Shown: one piece after another, positions 1-5,678 of the stretch
Layout of the letters: every line of letters starts with the position of its first letter
Position numbering within the stretch: the first letter of the stretch is position 1
Assembly (NCBI GenBank): GCA_020851835.1
Contig: JADZBZ010000096.1
Location: 1 to 5,693 of the forward strand
Length of the DNA: 5,693 nt
Source of the DNA: Acidobacteriota bacterium
GTDB taxonomy: Bacteria; Acidobacteriota; Vicinamibacteria; Vicinamibacterales; UBA2999
Direction: 5' to 3'
Made by a program: the position numbers and the translations under genes
The notes under the pieces: model-generated
Databases searched by the model: none
What the model was told of the DNA's origin: nothing
The model's input: the letters and a program-made list of their open reading frames with translations, nothing else

Positions 1-5
1 CCGGC

Positions 6-1379
6 GTGGCGGGCCACGTGTCGAACACCACGCGAGTCGAGTCGTGGCGGTTCTTCGAGCCGCCCCTCGCCGGCGTGGATCCTCGCTACACGTTCTTCGG
101 CAACCGATCCGACCTCGGACTCCAGGTGCGCGCGCCGAGGTTCGACCTGAGCGGCGGCTTCTCGTACGTGCGCGTCGAGCGGCTGCCGACCGATGCCATC
201 GGCCCGGGCGGGCTCGGCACCGGGGCGTTCTACTTCGCCTCGTCCGGTCTGCCGTACAGCTACCAGGTGTTCCTGACGGAACTGACCGTGGCCGCGCACA
301 CGCGCGGGCGGCGCGTGACGGTAACCGCCGGTCGCCTGCGGCACACGTCGGGGGCCGAAGGCACGCACGTGGAGTCCGGCCGCGCCTCGCCACACTTGAC
401 CGAGGTGCGCCGGATGGGTCTGGACGGCCGCCTGCTGGGCACCTTCGACTGGTCGTTCTACCAGAGGCGGTTCGACGGCGTCCGCGTGGACGTCGATGGC
501 GATCGGCGGTACGCTGGTGCCGGCGCGTTCCTCGTGACGCAAGGCGTCTTCGAGGAGTCGGCCAACCTCACCATGACCCGGCTTCAGGTGGGTACCGCCT
601 ATCTCGGCTGGCGCCACGGCTGGGCAGGCGAGACACAGGTGTTCGCGCATGCCTATCGCGACCGGCGGGCCATCGACTTCCGGCCGGACAACGCCGCCGC
701 GCCCACCGATGCGGCGAACGTGTCGCTCTACGCGATCGGTGCGTCGCAGGTGGGTACCGTACGCGTCGGCACCGGCGACGCCGACTGGTTGGCGTGGGGA
801 GCGGCGCAGGGTGGCGACTGGTACGGGCAGGTGCACCGCGCCGACGCGGCCGCGATTGAGGGCGGGTACCGCTGGTCGGCGCGCGCCTGGACGCCGTGGC
901 TGCGGGTGGGTGTCTCGTACGCCTCCGGCGACCACTCCCCATCCGATCGGCGGCACGAGACGTTCTTTCCGATGCTGGCCGACGTGCGCACCTACGCCCA
1001 GTCGATGGTGTACGCCCCGATGAACCTGAGGGACGGGTTCATCCGCGTGCTGGCGCGGCCGCATCCGCGCGCGCAGGTACGCGTTGATCTGCACCGCCTC
1101 GATTTGATCGAAGCAGCCGATCGTTGGTACCAGGGTGGCGGCGCCACGACGCGCGACGGCCGCTTTTTCGGTTATTCGACGCGAGCGTCCGGCGGGGCAC
1201 GCGGCCTGGGAACCGTGCTCGAAGCATCGGCCGACGTCCGGGTGTCGCGCTATTGGTCGATCAACGGCTACGCGGCCCGGATGTGGGGCGGCCCGGTGGT
1301 GCGCACCCGCTTCGCCAGCGACCGCCTGGTCTACTGGTATGTCGAGAACGTCCTGCGGCTCGACTTGAAGACCCCGTAG
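6..1379 (+). CDS. Alginate-export-family outer-membrane beta-barrel protein, probably 5'-partial
   Basis: The product looks like a protein of the alginate export (AlgE-like) family, a single-chain outer-membrane beta-barrel. Family members are named for exporting alginate in Pseudomonas, but many bacterial homologues have no proven substrate, so the cargo here is unknown. What is visible: alternating hydrophobic and polar strands with many Tyr, Trp and Phe; an early RYTFFGNRSDLGLQ block (residues 27-40); LPTDAIGPGGLGTGAFY (60-76); GRLRHTSGAE (109-118); YQRRFDGVRVD (152-162); RWSARAWTPWLR then SYASGD (289-309); and a closing strand YVENVLRLDL. The frame is open to the left edge with no stop. 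GTG at 6 is only the first possible start in the window, and no signal peptide follows it, so the real start and export signal should lie upstream. The gene ends with TAG 33 bp from the convergent moeA stop. Family assignment is fairly sure; substrate is not. Confidence 0.8.
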   Translation: MAGHVSNTTRVESWRFFEPPLAGVDPRYTFFGNRSDLGLQVRAPRFDLSGGFSYVRVERLPTDAIGPGGLGTGAFYFASSGLPYSYQVFLTELTVAAHTRGRRVTVTAGRLRHTSGAEGTHVESGRASPHLTEVRRMGLDGRLLGTFDWSFYQRRFDGVRVDVDGDRRYAGAGAFLVTQGVFEESANLTMTRLQVGTAYLGWRHGWAGETQVFAHAYRDRRAIDFRPDNAAAPTDAANVSLYAIGASQVGTVRVGTGDADWLAWGAAQGGDWYGQVHRADAAAIEGGYRWSARAWTPWLRVGVSYASGDHSPSDRRHETFFPMLADVRTYAQSMVYAPMNLRDGFIRVLARPHPRAQVRVDLHRLDLIEAADRWYQGGGATTRDGRFFGYSTRASGGARGLGTVLEASADVRVSRYWSINGYAARMWGGPVVRTRFASDRLVYWYVENVLRLDLKTP

Positions 1380-1412
1380 CGGCGGTGCTCCGGCCCTCTT
1401 CGAGCGCCGGCA

Positions 1413-2624
1413 TCAGAACAGCGTCACCACCACTGCTGTACCGGCCTCGACGACGGTGACGTCCATCGCAATCTCGATGTAACCGTCGGCACGCGATATC
1501 GAGGTGATGTCGCCCGACGCCTTGAACGCGGGCACGGCATATCCGTCCTCGACCCGCACCGAGTAGAACTGGTGCCGGCCCGCCACGGACGCGACTCGCG
1601 CCGCGAGTGGCATGGTGAGGCGCCGCGGCGCCGAGGATGGCAGGCGCGCCATACGCCTGAGGGCGGGCACGAGCAGGATATACGCGTTCGACAGGCACGA
1701 GGTCGGATAGCCGGGCATGCCGAACACCGGGCGGCCGCCCAGCATCCCGAACAGCGTGGGCTTGCCGGGTTTGACCGCGATACCGTGGAAGCGCACCTCG
1801 CCCCGCTCGCGGATCACGTCCAGGATCAAGTCGCGTTCGCCGACCGAGCTGCCGCCGGAGAACACGATCAGGTCGTGGCCGAGACAGCTGTCGATGGCCT
1901 GGTGCAGCGCCTCGACCGTGTCGCGCGCGGTCGAGATGGCGGTGGCCGCGCCGCCGTGCTCGGCCACCACCGCCGCCAGCGTGTAGCGGTTGATGTCGTA
2001 GATCTGTCCCGGGGCGAGCGGGCGGCCCAGTTCCGCGATTTCGTTCCCCGTGGACAGGATGGCCACGCTCGGCCGTACCCAGACCTCGGCGTCCGCGCAC
2101 CCGAGCGCTGCCAGCGCGCCGATCCGGCTGGCGTTGAGCACCTGGCCGGCCCGCAGCACGGTGTCGCCCACCGCAATGTCCGCACCGCGAGGACCGATGT
2201 TCTGCCCGAGCCGCACCGAGGTGAAGAGCTCGACGTCGGCTCCCCGCTGCGCCGTCTCTTCCACCATGATCACGGCGTCGGCGCCGAGCGGGATCGGAGC
2301 GCCGGTGGCGATCTCCACGCACGACCCGGGCGTCACGGTCACGGTCGGCACGTCGCCGGTGTAGAGGCGCCCGATGAGCTCGAGACGACGCCCCTGCTCG
2401 CGCGTGGCGCCGGCGGTGTCGGCCGCCACCACCGCGTACCCGTCCATGCTCGCCCGGTCGAACGGTGGCACGTCGAACCTCGCCACGACGTCGCGAGCCA
2501 ATACCCGCCCACGGGCGTCGGCCAGCGGTACGGACTCGATGCGATCGATCGGCGAAACGCCCGCCTCGATAATGGCGTGCGCCTCGTCGATCGAGATGGT
2601 GCTGGTAAAGGGTCTCATCGTCAT
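1413..2624 (-). CDS. moeA: Molybdopterin molybdotransferase MoeA
   Basis: MoeA is the cytoplasmic enzyme that inserts molybdate into adenylylated molybdopterin, the last common step of molybdenum cofactor synthesis. The 403-residue length is normal for the family. Visible in order: FDRASMDGYAV (residues 55-65, with the family Asp at 61); CVEIATGAPIP (102-112); the MoCF-binding core with STGNEIAE (191-198); SGGSSVGERD (256-265); KPGKPT (285-290); MPGYPTSCLSNAY (303-315); and a C-terminal beta domain with SGDITSISRADGYIEI (370-385). Residues matching the E. coli active-site set (Asp59, Thr100, Glu188, Asp228, Asp259) appear present as D61, T107, E195, D235 and D265 by motif alignment. The loop is GYPTS rather than the GNP of E. 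coli, a variant I associate with archaeal and some bacterial MoeA proteins. The ATG start at 2624 is favoured because it overlaps the moaB stop in ATGA; an in-frame ATG two codons later is possible. There is no extra substrate-binding domain at the C-terminus. Confidence 0.95.
   Translation of the reverse strand: MTMRPFTSTISIDEAHAIIEAGVSPIDRIESVPLADARGRVLARDVVARFDVPPFDRASMDGYAVVAADTAGATREQGRRLELIGRLYTGDVPTVTVTPGSCVEIATGAPIPLGADAVIMVEETAQRGADVELFTSVRLGQNIGPRGADIAVGDTVLRAGQVLNASRIGALAALGCADAEVWVRPSVAILSTGNEIAELGRPLAPGQIYDINRYTLAAVVAEHGGAATAISTARDTVEALHQAIDSCLGHDLIVFSGGSSVGERDLILDVIRERGEVRFHGIAVKPGKPTLFGMLGGRPVFGMPGYPTSCLSNAYILLVPALRRMARLPSSAPRRLTMPLAARVASVAGRHQFYSVRVEDGYAVPAFKASGDITSISRADGYIEIAMDVTVVEAGTAVVVTLF
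2621..2624 (-). promoter_or_regulatory. ATGA stop/start overlap coupling moaB and moeA translation
   Basis: Read on the minus strand, the bases ATGA hold both the TGA stop of moaB and the ATG start of moeA. Such overlaps usually mean that ribosomes finishing the first gene re-initiate on the second. No strong Shine-Dalgarno sequence is seen upstream of the moeA start, which fits coupling. Confidence 0.8.
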
Positions 2625-3124
2625 CGGCGTGTCTCGGCGACCAGGTGCCCGAGCTCGGGGATCACCAGCCGCGTCATGGCCAGGCGCACGGCGTTCTCGG
2701 ACCCCGGCAGGGCGACGATGACCTTTCCCTGGTACGTGCCGGCGCAGGCGCGGCTCAGCATGGCGGCGGCGCCGATGTCCTGGAAGCTGAGCATGCGGAA
2801 GAGCTCGCCGAAGCCGGGAAGGCGCTTGTCCAGCAGGCCGTCAATGGCCTCGAAGGTGCTGTCGCGACGCGTGATCCCCGTCCCCCCGGTCGTGATGACC
2901 ACGTCCACGCGCTCGCTGGCCGCCTGTTCGCGCACCAGCGAGGCCACTTCGGCGGGATCGTCCTTCAGGATGCGGCGCCCTTCGATCGTGTGTCCGGCCG
3001 CGGCTAGCAGATCGACGATGGTCCGGCCGCCGGTGTCGGTGTCTGTGGAGCGCGTGTCGCTGACAGTGACGACGAAGCAGCGGACGCTCCTGGGTGCACG
3101 CGCGTGGTGCTCGGCCGTGGACAT
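2621..3124 (-). CDS. moaB: MoaB/MogA-family molybdopterin-binding protein (molybdenum cofactor biosynthesis protein B)
   Basis: This is a 167-residue, single-domain MoCF-biosynthesis (MoaB/MogA) protein. Active members adenylylate molybdopterin with ATP to give the substrate of MoeA; E. coli MoaB itself is thought to be inactive, whereas archaeal MoaB is active. Visible motifs: VTVSDTR (residues 19-25); KDDPAEV (54-60); TTGGTGITRRD (78-88), where Asp88 corresponds to the catalytic RD aspartate of MogA; LPGFGELFRMLSFQDIG (102-118); SRACAG (124-129); and ALPGSENA (138-145). The LFRMLSF...SRA.AG pattern fits the MoaB branch better than MogA. No separate MogA gene is visible here, so this protein may do the adenylylation. 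ATG at 3124 is preceded by no clear Shine-Dalgarno sequence. It is the first gene of the moaB-moeA operon and overlaps moeA by four bases. Confidence 0.92.
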   Translation of the reverse strand: MSTAEHHARAPRSVRCFVVTVSDTRSTDTDTGGRTIVDLLAAAGHTIEGRRILKDDPAEVASLVREQAASERVDVVITTGGTGITRRDSTFEAIDGLLDKRLPGFGELFRMLSFQDIGAAAMLSRACAGTYQGKVIVALPGSENAVRLAMTRLVIPELGHLVAETRR

Positions 3125-3214
3125 CGAAGACTAGTCTATCGTGCCGCCGGCCGTCGATGGCCCCGCCGCATTCGTCGGGCGGGGCGTCTCGGGGCCCTGC
3201 GCTACGATAGCGCG
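3125..3214. promoter_or_regulatory. Divergent intergenic promoter region between moaB and the GH3 gene
   Basis: These 90 bases must carry the promoters of both the moaB-moeA operon (leftward) and the GH3 gene (rightward), since the genes are divergent. Visible elements are a perfect 10-bp palindrome, AGACTAGTCT, at 3128-3137, three bases before the moaB ATG, and the GCTACGAT box at 3201-3208. For moaB, the best leftward -10-like hexamer is TAGACT at 3138-3133, which overlaps the palindrome and is weak. No good -35 box is seen for either direction. Confidence 0.5.
3203..3208 (+). promoter_or_regulatory. Candidate -10 box TACGAT of the GH3 gene
   Basis: TACGAT matches four of six bases of the sigma-70 -10 consensus, including the key A2 and T6. 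It sits in the loop and inner arms of a perfect inverted repeat (GCGCTA, CGA, TAGCGC; 3199-3213). The same octamer GCTACGAT precedes the tRNA at 5134-5141 at a proper promoter distance. Transcription would start about seven bases on, close to the GTG at 3215. No -35 consensus is visible. Confidence 0.4.
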
Positions 3215-5020
3215 GTGCGAGCCTTTCCGGCAGCGGCCCTCCTGGTCCTGATTGCCGCGTCCTTGTCGAGCCGCCCCGAGGCCCAGGCACCGCTCGATCG
3301 CGAGGCCCGACGATGGGTCGAGCAGACCCTGGCGCGGCTCACCCTCGACGAGAAGGTCGGCCAGCTCATCGCACCGGGCTTTGATTCCACCTATCTGCCC
3401 AGTGACAGCGACGAATACGACCGCCTGACGCGGGTGTTGCAGGAGAGCCACGCGGGCGGCGTCATCGCCTTCGGCGGCGTCGAGCCCTCGCCCCAGGTAC
3501 TGCTCAACCCCGCCTACGGCAGCGTCGTGCTCGGGCAGCCCCTGTCGCTGGCGGCCACGCTCAACCGCCTGCAGGCCACTGCCGCGGTGCCCCTGCTAGC
3601 GACGGCCGACTTCGAATACGGGGCCGGGATGCGGATTGCCGGCGCGACGCGGTTTCCGCGCGCCATGGCACTCGGCGCGGCCGGAGACGAGCAGCTGGCC
3701 TTCGAGGAAGGGCGTATCACCGCCATCGAGGGGCGCGCCATGGGCGTGCACGTGAACTTCGCGCCGGTGGCCGACGTGAACAACAACGCACGGAACCCGG
3801 TGATCAACACGCGATCGTTCGGCGAGGATCCGACACGGGTGGGCGCGCTGGTGGCCGCCTACGTGCGCGGCCTGCAGCAGGGCGGCATGCTGGCCACGCT
3901 GAAGCACTTTCCCGGGCATGGCGACACGGAGGTGGACTCGCATCTCGGCCTGCCGCTCATCGCTCACCCGCGCGATCGCCTCAACGCGGTGGAGCTGCCG
4001 CCGTTTGTGGCCGGCCTCTCGGCCGGTGCCGCCGCCGCGATGGTGGCGCACGTGGAGCTGCCCGCCCTGGATCCCGAGAAGGGACCGGCCACCTTCAGCC
4101 GTCCCGTGGTGACCGGCCTGCTGCGCCACGATCTGGCGTTCGGCGGCCTCATCGTGACCGACTCGATGAAGATGGATGCCATCACCCGGATGGTGGAGCC
4201 GGGCGAAGCGGCCGTGCGGGCCGTGGCCGCCGGAGCAGACCTCGTGCTCGACTCGCCAGATCCGGTGGCAGCGTTCCGGGGCGTCCGCGCCGCGGTGGAC
4301 AGCGGCCGCATCGACCGTGCGCAGCTGGAGGCATCGGTGCGCCGCGTCCTCGAAGCCAAGGCTCGTCTTGGCCTGCATCACACGCGCCGCGTCCCGATCG
4401 AGTCGGTGCCCCTCGCCGTCGGCGGCCGGCAGCACCAGGCCGTGGCGCGCGCCATCAGCGAGAGGTCGGTCACGCTGATCAAGGACGATGGCGGTCGCGT
4501 GCCGCTCCGGCTGCCGGCGAGCGCCAGCGTCTTGTACCTCTCGGTCCTCGATTACCTGTCCGGATGGCGCATCGCCGCTCCCAGTCGCACGATCATTCCC
4601 GAGCTGAAGAACCGCTGGGCGGCCACCGAGGCCGTGGAGGTGTCGGACCGCTCCACACCGAACGAACTGGACCTCGTGCGGGCGATGGCGGCCCGCTATG
4701 ATGCCGTCATTGCGGGCGTGTACGTTCGCGCGTCTTCGGGCAGCGGCCGCCTCGATCTGGCTCCTGGCGTCGTCCGGCTGATCCAGGCCCTGGCGCGCGA
4801 CGCGGGGCGGCGCGGACAGCCGATGGCGGCCGTGTTCTTCGGGAATCCGTACGTCACGGCGACGGTCCCGGAAGTGCCGGCGATGCTGCTGACCTACGAC
4901 TTCTCGGACCTCGCCGAGTCGAGCGCCGTCAAGGCCCTGGCCGGCGAGAACCCGATTGGCGGCACGCTGCCCATTTCGATCCCGGGGCTGTTCCCGGCCG
5001 GGCACGGCTTGACGCGGTAA
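3215..5020 (+). CDS. nagZ: Exported NagZ-type glycoside hydrolase family 3 protein (probable beta-N-acetylhexosaminidase) with GH3 C-terminal domain
   Basis: This is a 601-residue family 3 glycoside hydrolase. Residues 1-25 form a signal peptide: Arg2, hydrophobic core at about 6-17, and AQA before the likely cut at 25. The TIM-barrel domain covers about 30-390. It holds LTLDEKVGQL (42-51), the substrate-loop KHFPGHGDTEVDSH (230-243) with the Asp241/His243 dyad typical of NagZ enzymes, and the nucleophile region VTDSMKMDA (314-322) with Asp316. A GH3 C-terminal alpha/beta domain follows (about 400-600). This two-domain exported form resembles Bacillus NagZ more than the short cytoplasmic NagZ of E. 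coli, so periplasmic removal of N-acetylglucosamine from muropeptides or related sugars is the likely role; the substrate is inferred. GTG at 3215 is chosen because the signal peptide begins there. An earlier ATG at 3104 would add 37 Arg-rich residues and overlap moaB. No Shine-Dalgarno sequence is seen. The stop lies inside a tandem repeat. Confidence 0.88.
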   Translation: MRAFPAAALLVLIAASLSSRPEAQAPLDREARRWVEQTLARLTLDEKVGQLIAPGFDSTYLPSDSDEYDRLTRVLQESHAGGVIAFGGVEPSPQVLLNPAYGSVVLGQPLSLAATLNRLQATAAVPLLATADFEYGAGMRIAGATRFPRAMALGAAGDEQLAFEEGRITAIEGRAMGVHVNFAPVADVNNNARNPVINTRSFGEDPTRVGALVAAYVRGLQQGGMLATLKHFPGHGDTEVDSHLGLPLIAHPRDRLNAVELPPFVAGLSAGAAAAMVAHVELPALDPEKGPATFSRPVVTGLLRHDLAFGGLIVTDSMKMDAITRMVEPGEAAVRAVAAGADLVLDSPDPVAAFRGVRAAVDSGRIDRAQLEASVRRVLEAKARLGLHHTRRVPIESVPLAVGGRQHQAVARAISERSVTLIKDDGGRVPLRLPASASVLYLSVLDYLSGWRIAAPSRTIIPELKNRWAATEAVEVSDRSTPNELDLVRAMAARYDAVIAGVYVRASSGSGRLDLAPGVVRLIQALARDAGRRGQPMAAVFFGNPYVTATVPEVPAMLLTYDFSDLAESSAVKALAGENPIGGTLPISIPGLFPAGHGLTR

Positions 5021-5043
5021 TGGGTTGTGGGTAATGGGTTGTG
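5016..5043. repeat. Perfect tandem duplication of a 14-bp unit (GGTAATGGGTTGTG x2)
   Basis: The unit GGTAATGGGTTGTG occurs at 5016-5029 and again, without change or gap, at 5030-5043. The first copy includes the last base pair of codon CGG and the TAA stop of the GH3 gene, so the duplication begins inside the coding sequence. The G/T-rich, one-strand-biased composition differs from the surrounding GC-rich DNA. Confidence 0.9.
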
Positions 5044-5058
5044 AAGGTGCCGAACTTT

Positions 5059-5124
5059 GATGGAGCGCCGTTGACCGGATGGAGCGCCGGGGCATGATGG
5101 AGCGCCGGGGCTTCAGCCCCGGCG
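5059..5124. repeat. Three spaced copies of GATGGAGCGCCG ending in a strong hairpin (REP-like element)
   Basis: GATGGAGCGCCG occurs at 5059-5070, 5078-5089 and 5096-5107, with periods of 19 and 18 bp. The second and third copies agree over 16 bases (GATGGAGCGCCGGGGC). In the third copy the 3' end forms the left arm of a perfect hairpin: CGCCGGGGC (5103-5111), loop TTCA, GCCCCGGCG (5116-5124). Such short palindrome-ended intergenic repeats resemble REP elements, but no other genomic copy can be seen from this window. Confidence 0.75.
5103..5124 (+). terminator. Strong hairpin downstream of the GH3 gene, possible transcript end or mRNA stabiliser
   Basis: A perfect 9-bp GC-rich stem with a TTCA tetraloop lies 83 bases after the GH3 stop and 28 bases before the tRNA. 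It is the only strong structure that could separate the two transcripts. No T-tract follows (the next bases are TGCGGTTGTG), so it is not a standard intrinsic terminator and may instead protect the 3' end or simply be part of the repeat. Confidence 0.4.
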
Positions 5125-5132
5125 TGCGGTTG

Positions 5133-5141
5133 TGCTACGAT
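5133..5141 (+). promoter_or_regulatory. Extended -10 promoter element of tRNA-Arg (TGC-TACGAT)
   Basis: TACGAT at 5136-5141 is preceded by TGC, giving a TGn extended -10 element, which can work without a strong -35 box. Transcription would start at about 5148, giving a leader of about five bases before the tRNA at 5153. The -35 position falls in the loop and right arm of the preceding hairpin (TTCAGC at 5112-5117, 18 bp away), a poor match to TTGACA. Confidence 0.55.
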
Positions 5142-5152
5142 CCAAATCCTCC

Positions 5153-5229
5153 GCGCCCTTAGCTCAGCTGGATAGAGCGTCTGGCTACGAACCAGGAGGT
5201 CGCAGGTTCGAATCCTGCAGGGCGCACCA
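5153..5229 (+). tRNA. tRNA-Arg, anticodon ACG, with encoded CCA
   Basis: A full 77-base cloverleaf can be folded by eye. The acceptor arms GCGCCCT (5153-5159) and AGGGCGC (5219-5225) pair fully, followed by discriminator A and CCA (5227-5229). The D arm is GCTC/GAGC with GG in the loop. The anticodon stem TCTGG/CCAGG closes the loop CTACGAA, giving anticodon ACG. The variable loop is AGGTC, and the T arm is GCAGG, loop TTCGAAT, CCTGC. A34 would be edited to inosine by TadA so that CGU, CGC and CGA are read. The high use of CGC in the neighbouring genes fits this. The gene stands alone, with its own promoter. Confidence 0.97.
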
Positions 5230-5230
5230 T

Positions 5231-5246
5231 CCGGTTGGCCAGCCGG
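5231..5246 (+). terminator. Weak candidate terminator hairpin after tRNA-Arg
   Basis: CCGGTT and AGCCGG can pair (one G-T wobble) around a GGCC loop, directly after the tRNA CCA end, and are followed by GTTTCCC. The T-run is short. A second inverted pair, CCAGAC (5252-5257) and GTCTGG (5270-5275), lies just beyond it and encloses CCTTTT. Either could help end the tRNA transcript, but neither is a clear intrinsic terminator. Confidence 0.3.
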
Positions 5247-5312
5247 GTTTCCCAGACAGCGTCCTTTTCGTCTGGCGACCCCTTCGGACTACCGAGGCGC
5301 CGCACAACATGA

Positions 5313-5343
5313 GGCCGGCCACTGCCGCGCGGCGCAGCCGGCC
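5313..5343. repeat. Nested inverted repeat between the tRNA and the small basic-protein gene
   Basis: GGCCGGC (5313-5319) is the perfect reverse complement of GCCGGCC (5337-5343). Between them lies the perfect 10-bp palindrome GCCGCGCGGC (5324-5333). Together they can form one long GC-rich hairpin or cruciform. It lies 23 bases past the stop of the leftward gene, so it could mark the 3' end of that transcript, although no T-tract follows on the minus strand. Confidence 0.5.
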
Positions 5344-5366
5344 CCTTCGGCAGACGGTCGGGCAGG

Positions 5367-5678
5367 CTACTTGGCCCTGGACTTCTTCGTGCGCTCGCGA
5401 GCCCACCGCTTTCGGGCGGCTTCCGCCATCTTCGCGCGGGTTTCGGTCGATACCTTGCGGATGGTCTTACCGGCGGCACGGACCTGCCGCTTCACGGCGC
5501 GCTCCACTTTGGCGCGCCGGGTGGTGGCGGGGAGCATTCCGCCAAACTGCTTGATGACGCGCGACCGGATGTCGACGATTTGCCGGTCGACGTCGGCCAT
5601 CTGCTTCGACAGCGAATCCTTCCGATTCAACAGCTCACCCATCGAGCGGCCTATGAATTCGGCGACCTGATCCGCCAC
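5367..5678 (-). CDS. Small basic protein of unknown function, with predicted coiled coil and Arg/Lys-rich tail, possibly 5'-partial
   Basis: I do not recognise this gene. The 103-residue product has a helical, heptad-like N-terminal half (about residues 5-45: GELLNRKDSLSKQMADVDRQ, then IVDIRSRVIKQF), a GGMLP turn (46-50), and a strongly basic second half ending KKSRAK. The segment STETRAKMAEAARKRWARER (77-96) resembles the short TRAKMAEAARKRW-type basic helices found in the tails of various small bacterial hypothetical proteins, which suggests nucleic-acid binding by charge only. GTG at 5678 is the farthest start in the window, but the frame stays open to the right edge, so the true start may lie outside; an ATG at 5642 is another choice. 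No Shine-Dalgarno sequence supports either. The opposite strand also has a long open frame (5371-5670), rejected as the shadow. Confidence 0.6.
   Translation of the reverse strand: MADQVAEFIGRSMGELLNRKDSLSKQMADVDRQIVDIRSRVIKQFGGMLPATTRRAKVERAVKRQVRAAGKTIRKVSTETRAKMAEAARKRWARERTKKSRAK

Noticed and set aside
1380..1412. Bidirectional terminator between the convergent barrel gene and moeA
   Set aside because: GCTC/GAGC and CGGCG/CGCCG can pair only as short, broken stems, and there is no T-tract on either strand.
1261..2322. Minus-strand open frame (353 codons) in another frame of moeA
   Set aside because: It overlaps moeA on the same strand and gives an Arg-rich low-complexity product, typical of a GC-rich frame shadow.
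1572..3134. Long plus-strand open frame (520 codons) opposite moeA and moaB
   Set aside because: It is the antisense shadow of two clear Moco genes in GC-rich DNA. Its product is rich in Arg, His and Gly without any recognisable domain.
3104..3214. ATG at 3104 as the start of the GH3 gene
   Set aside because: It adds 37 Arg-rich residues before the signal peptide and overlaps the divergent moaB start. GTG at 3215 starts exactly at the signal peptide.
3596..5095. Long minus-strand open frame (499 codons) opposite the GH3 gene
   Set aside because: The GH3 frame has full motifs. This frame is His/Arg-rich, shows no family signature, and runs through the repeat cluster.
5059..5110. CRISPR array
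   Set aside because: Three copies of a 12-16-base repeat are separated by only about 3-7 bases, with no spacers of proper length and no cas genes.
5132..5554. Open frame on the plus strand encoding LAQLDRASGYEPGGRRFESC
   Set aside because: This is the well-known false peptide obtained by translating a tRNA gene. The opposite-strand frame with GFEPATSWF (5159-5479) is the same artefact.
5371..5670. Plus-strand open frame (99 codons) opposite the small basic protein
   Set aside because: The product is Ser/Arg-rich with no pattern. The minus frame has heptad spacing and a coherent basic tail.
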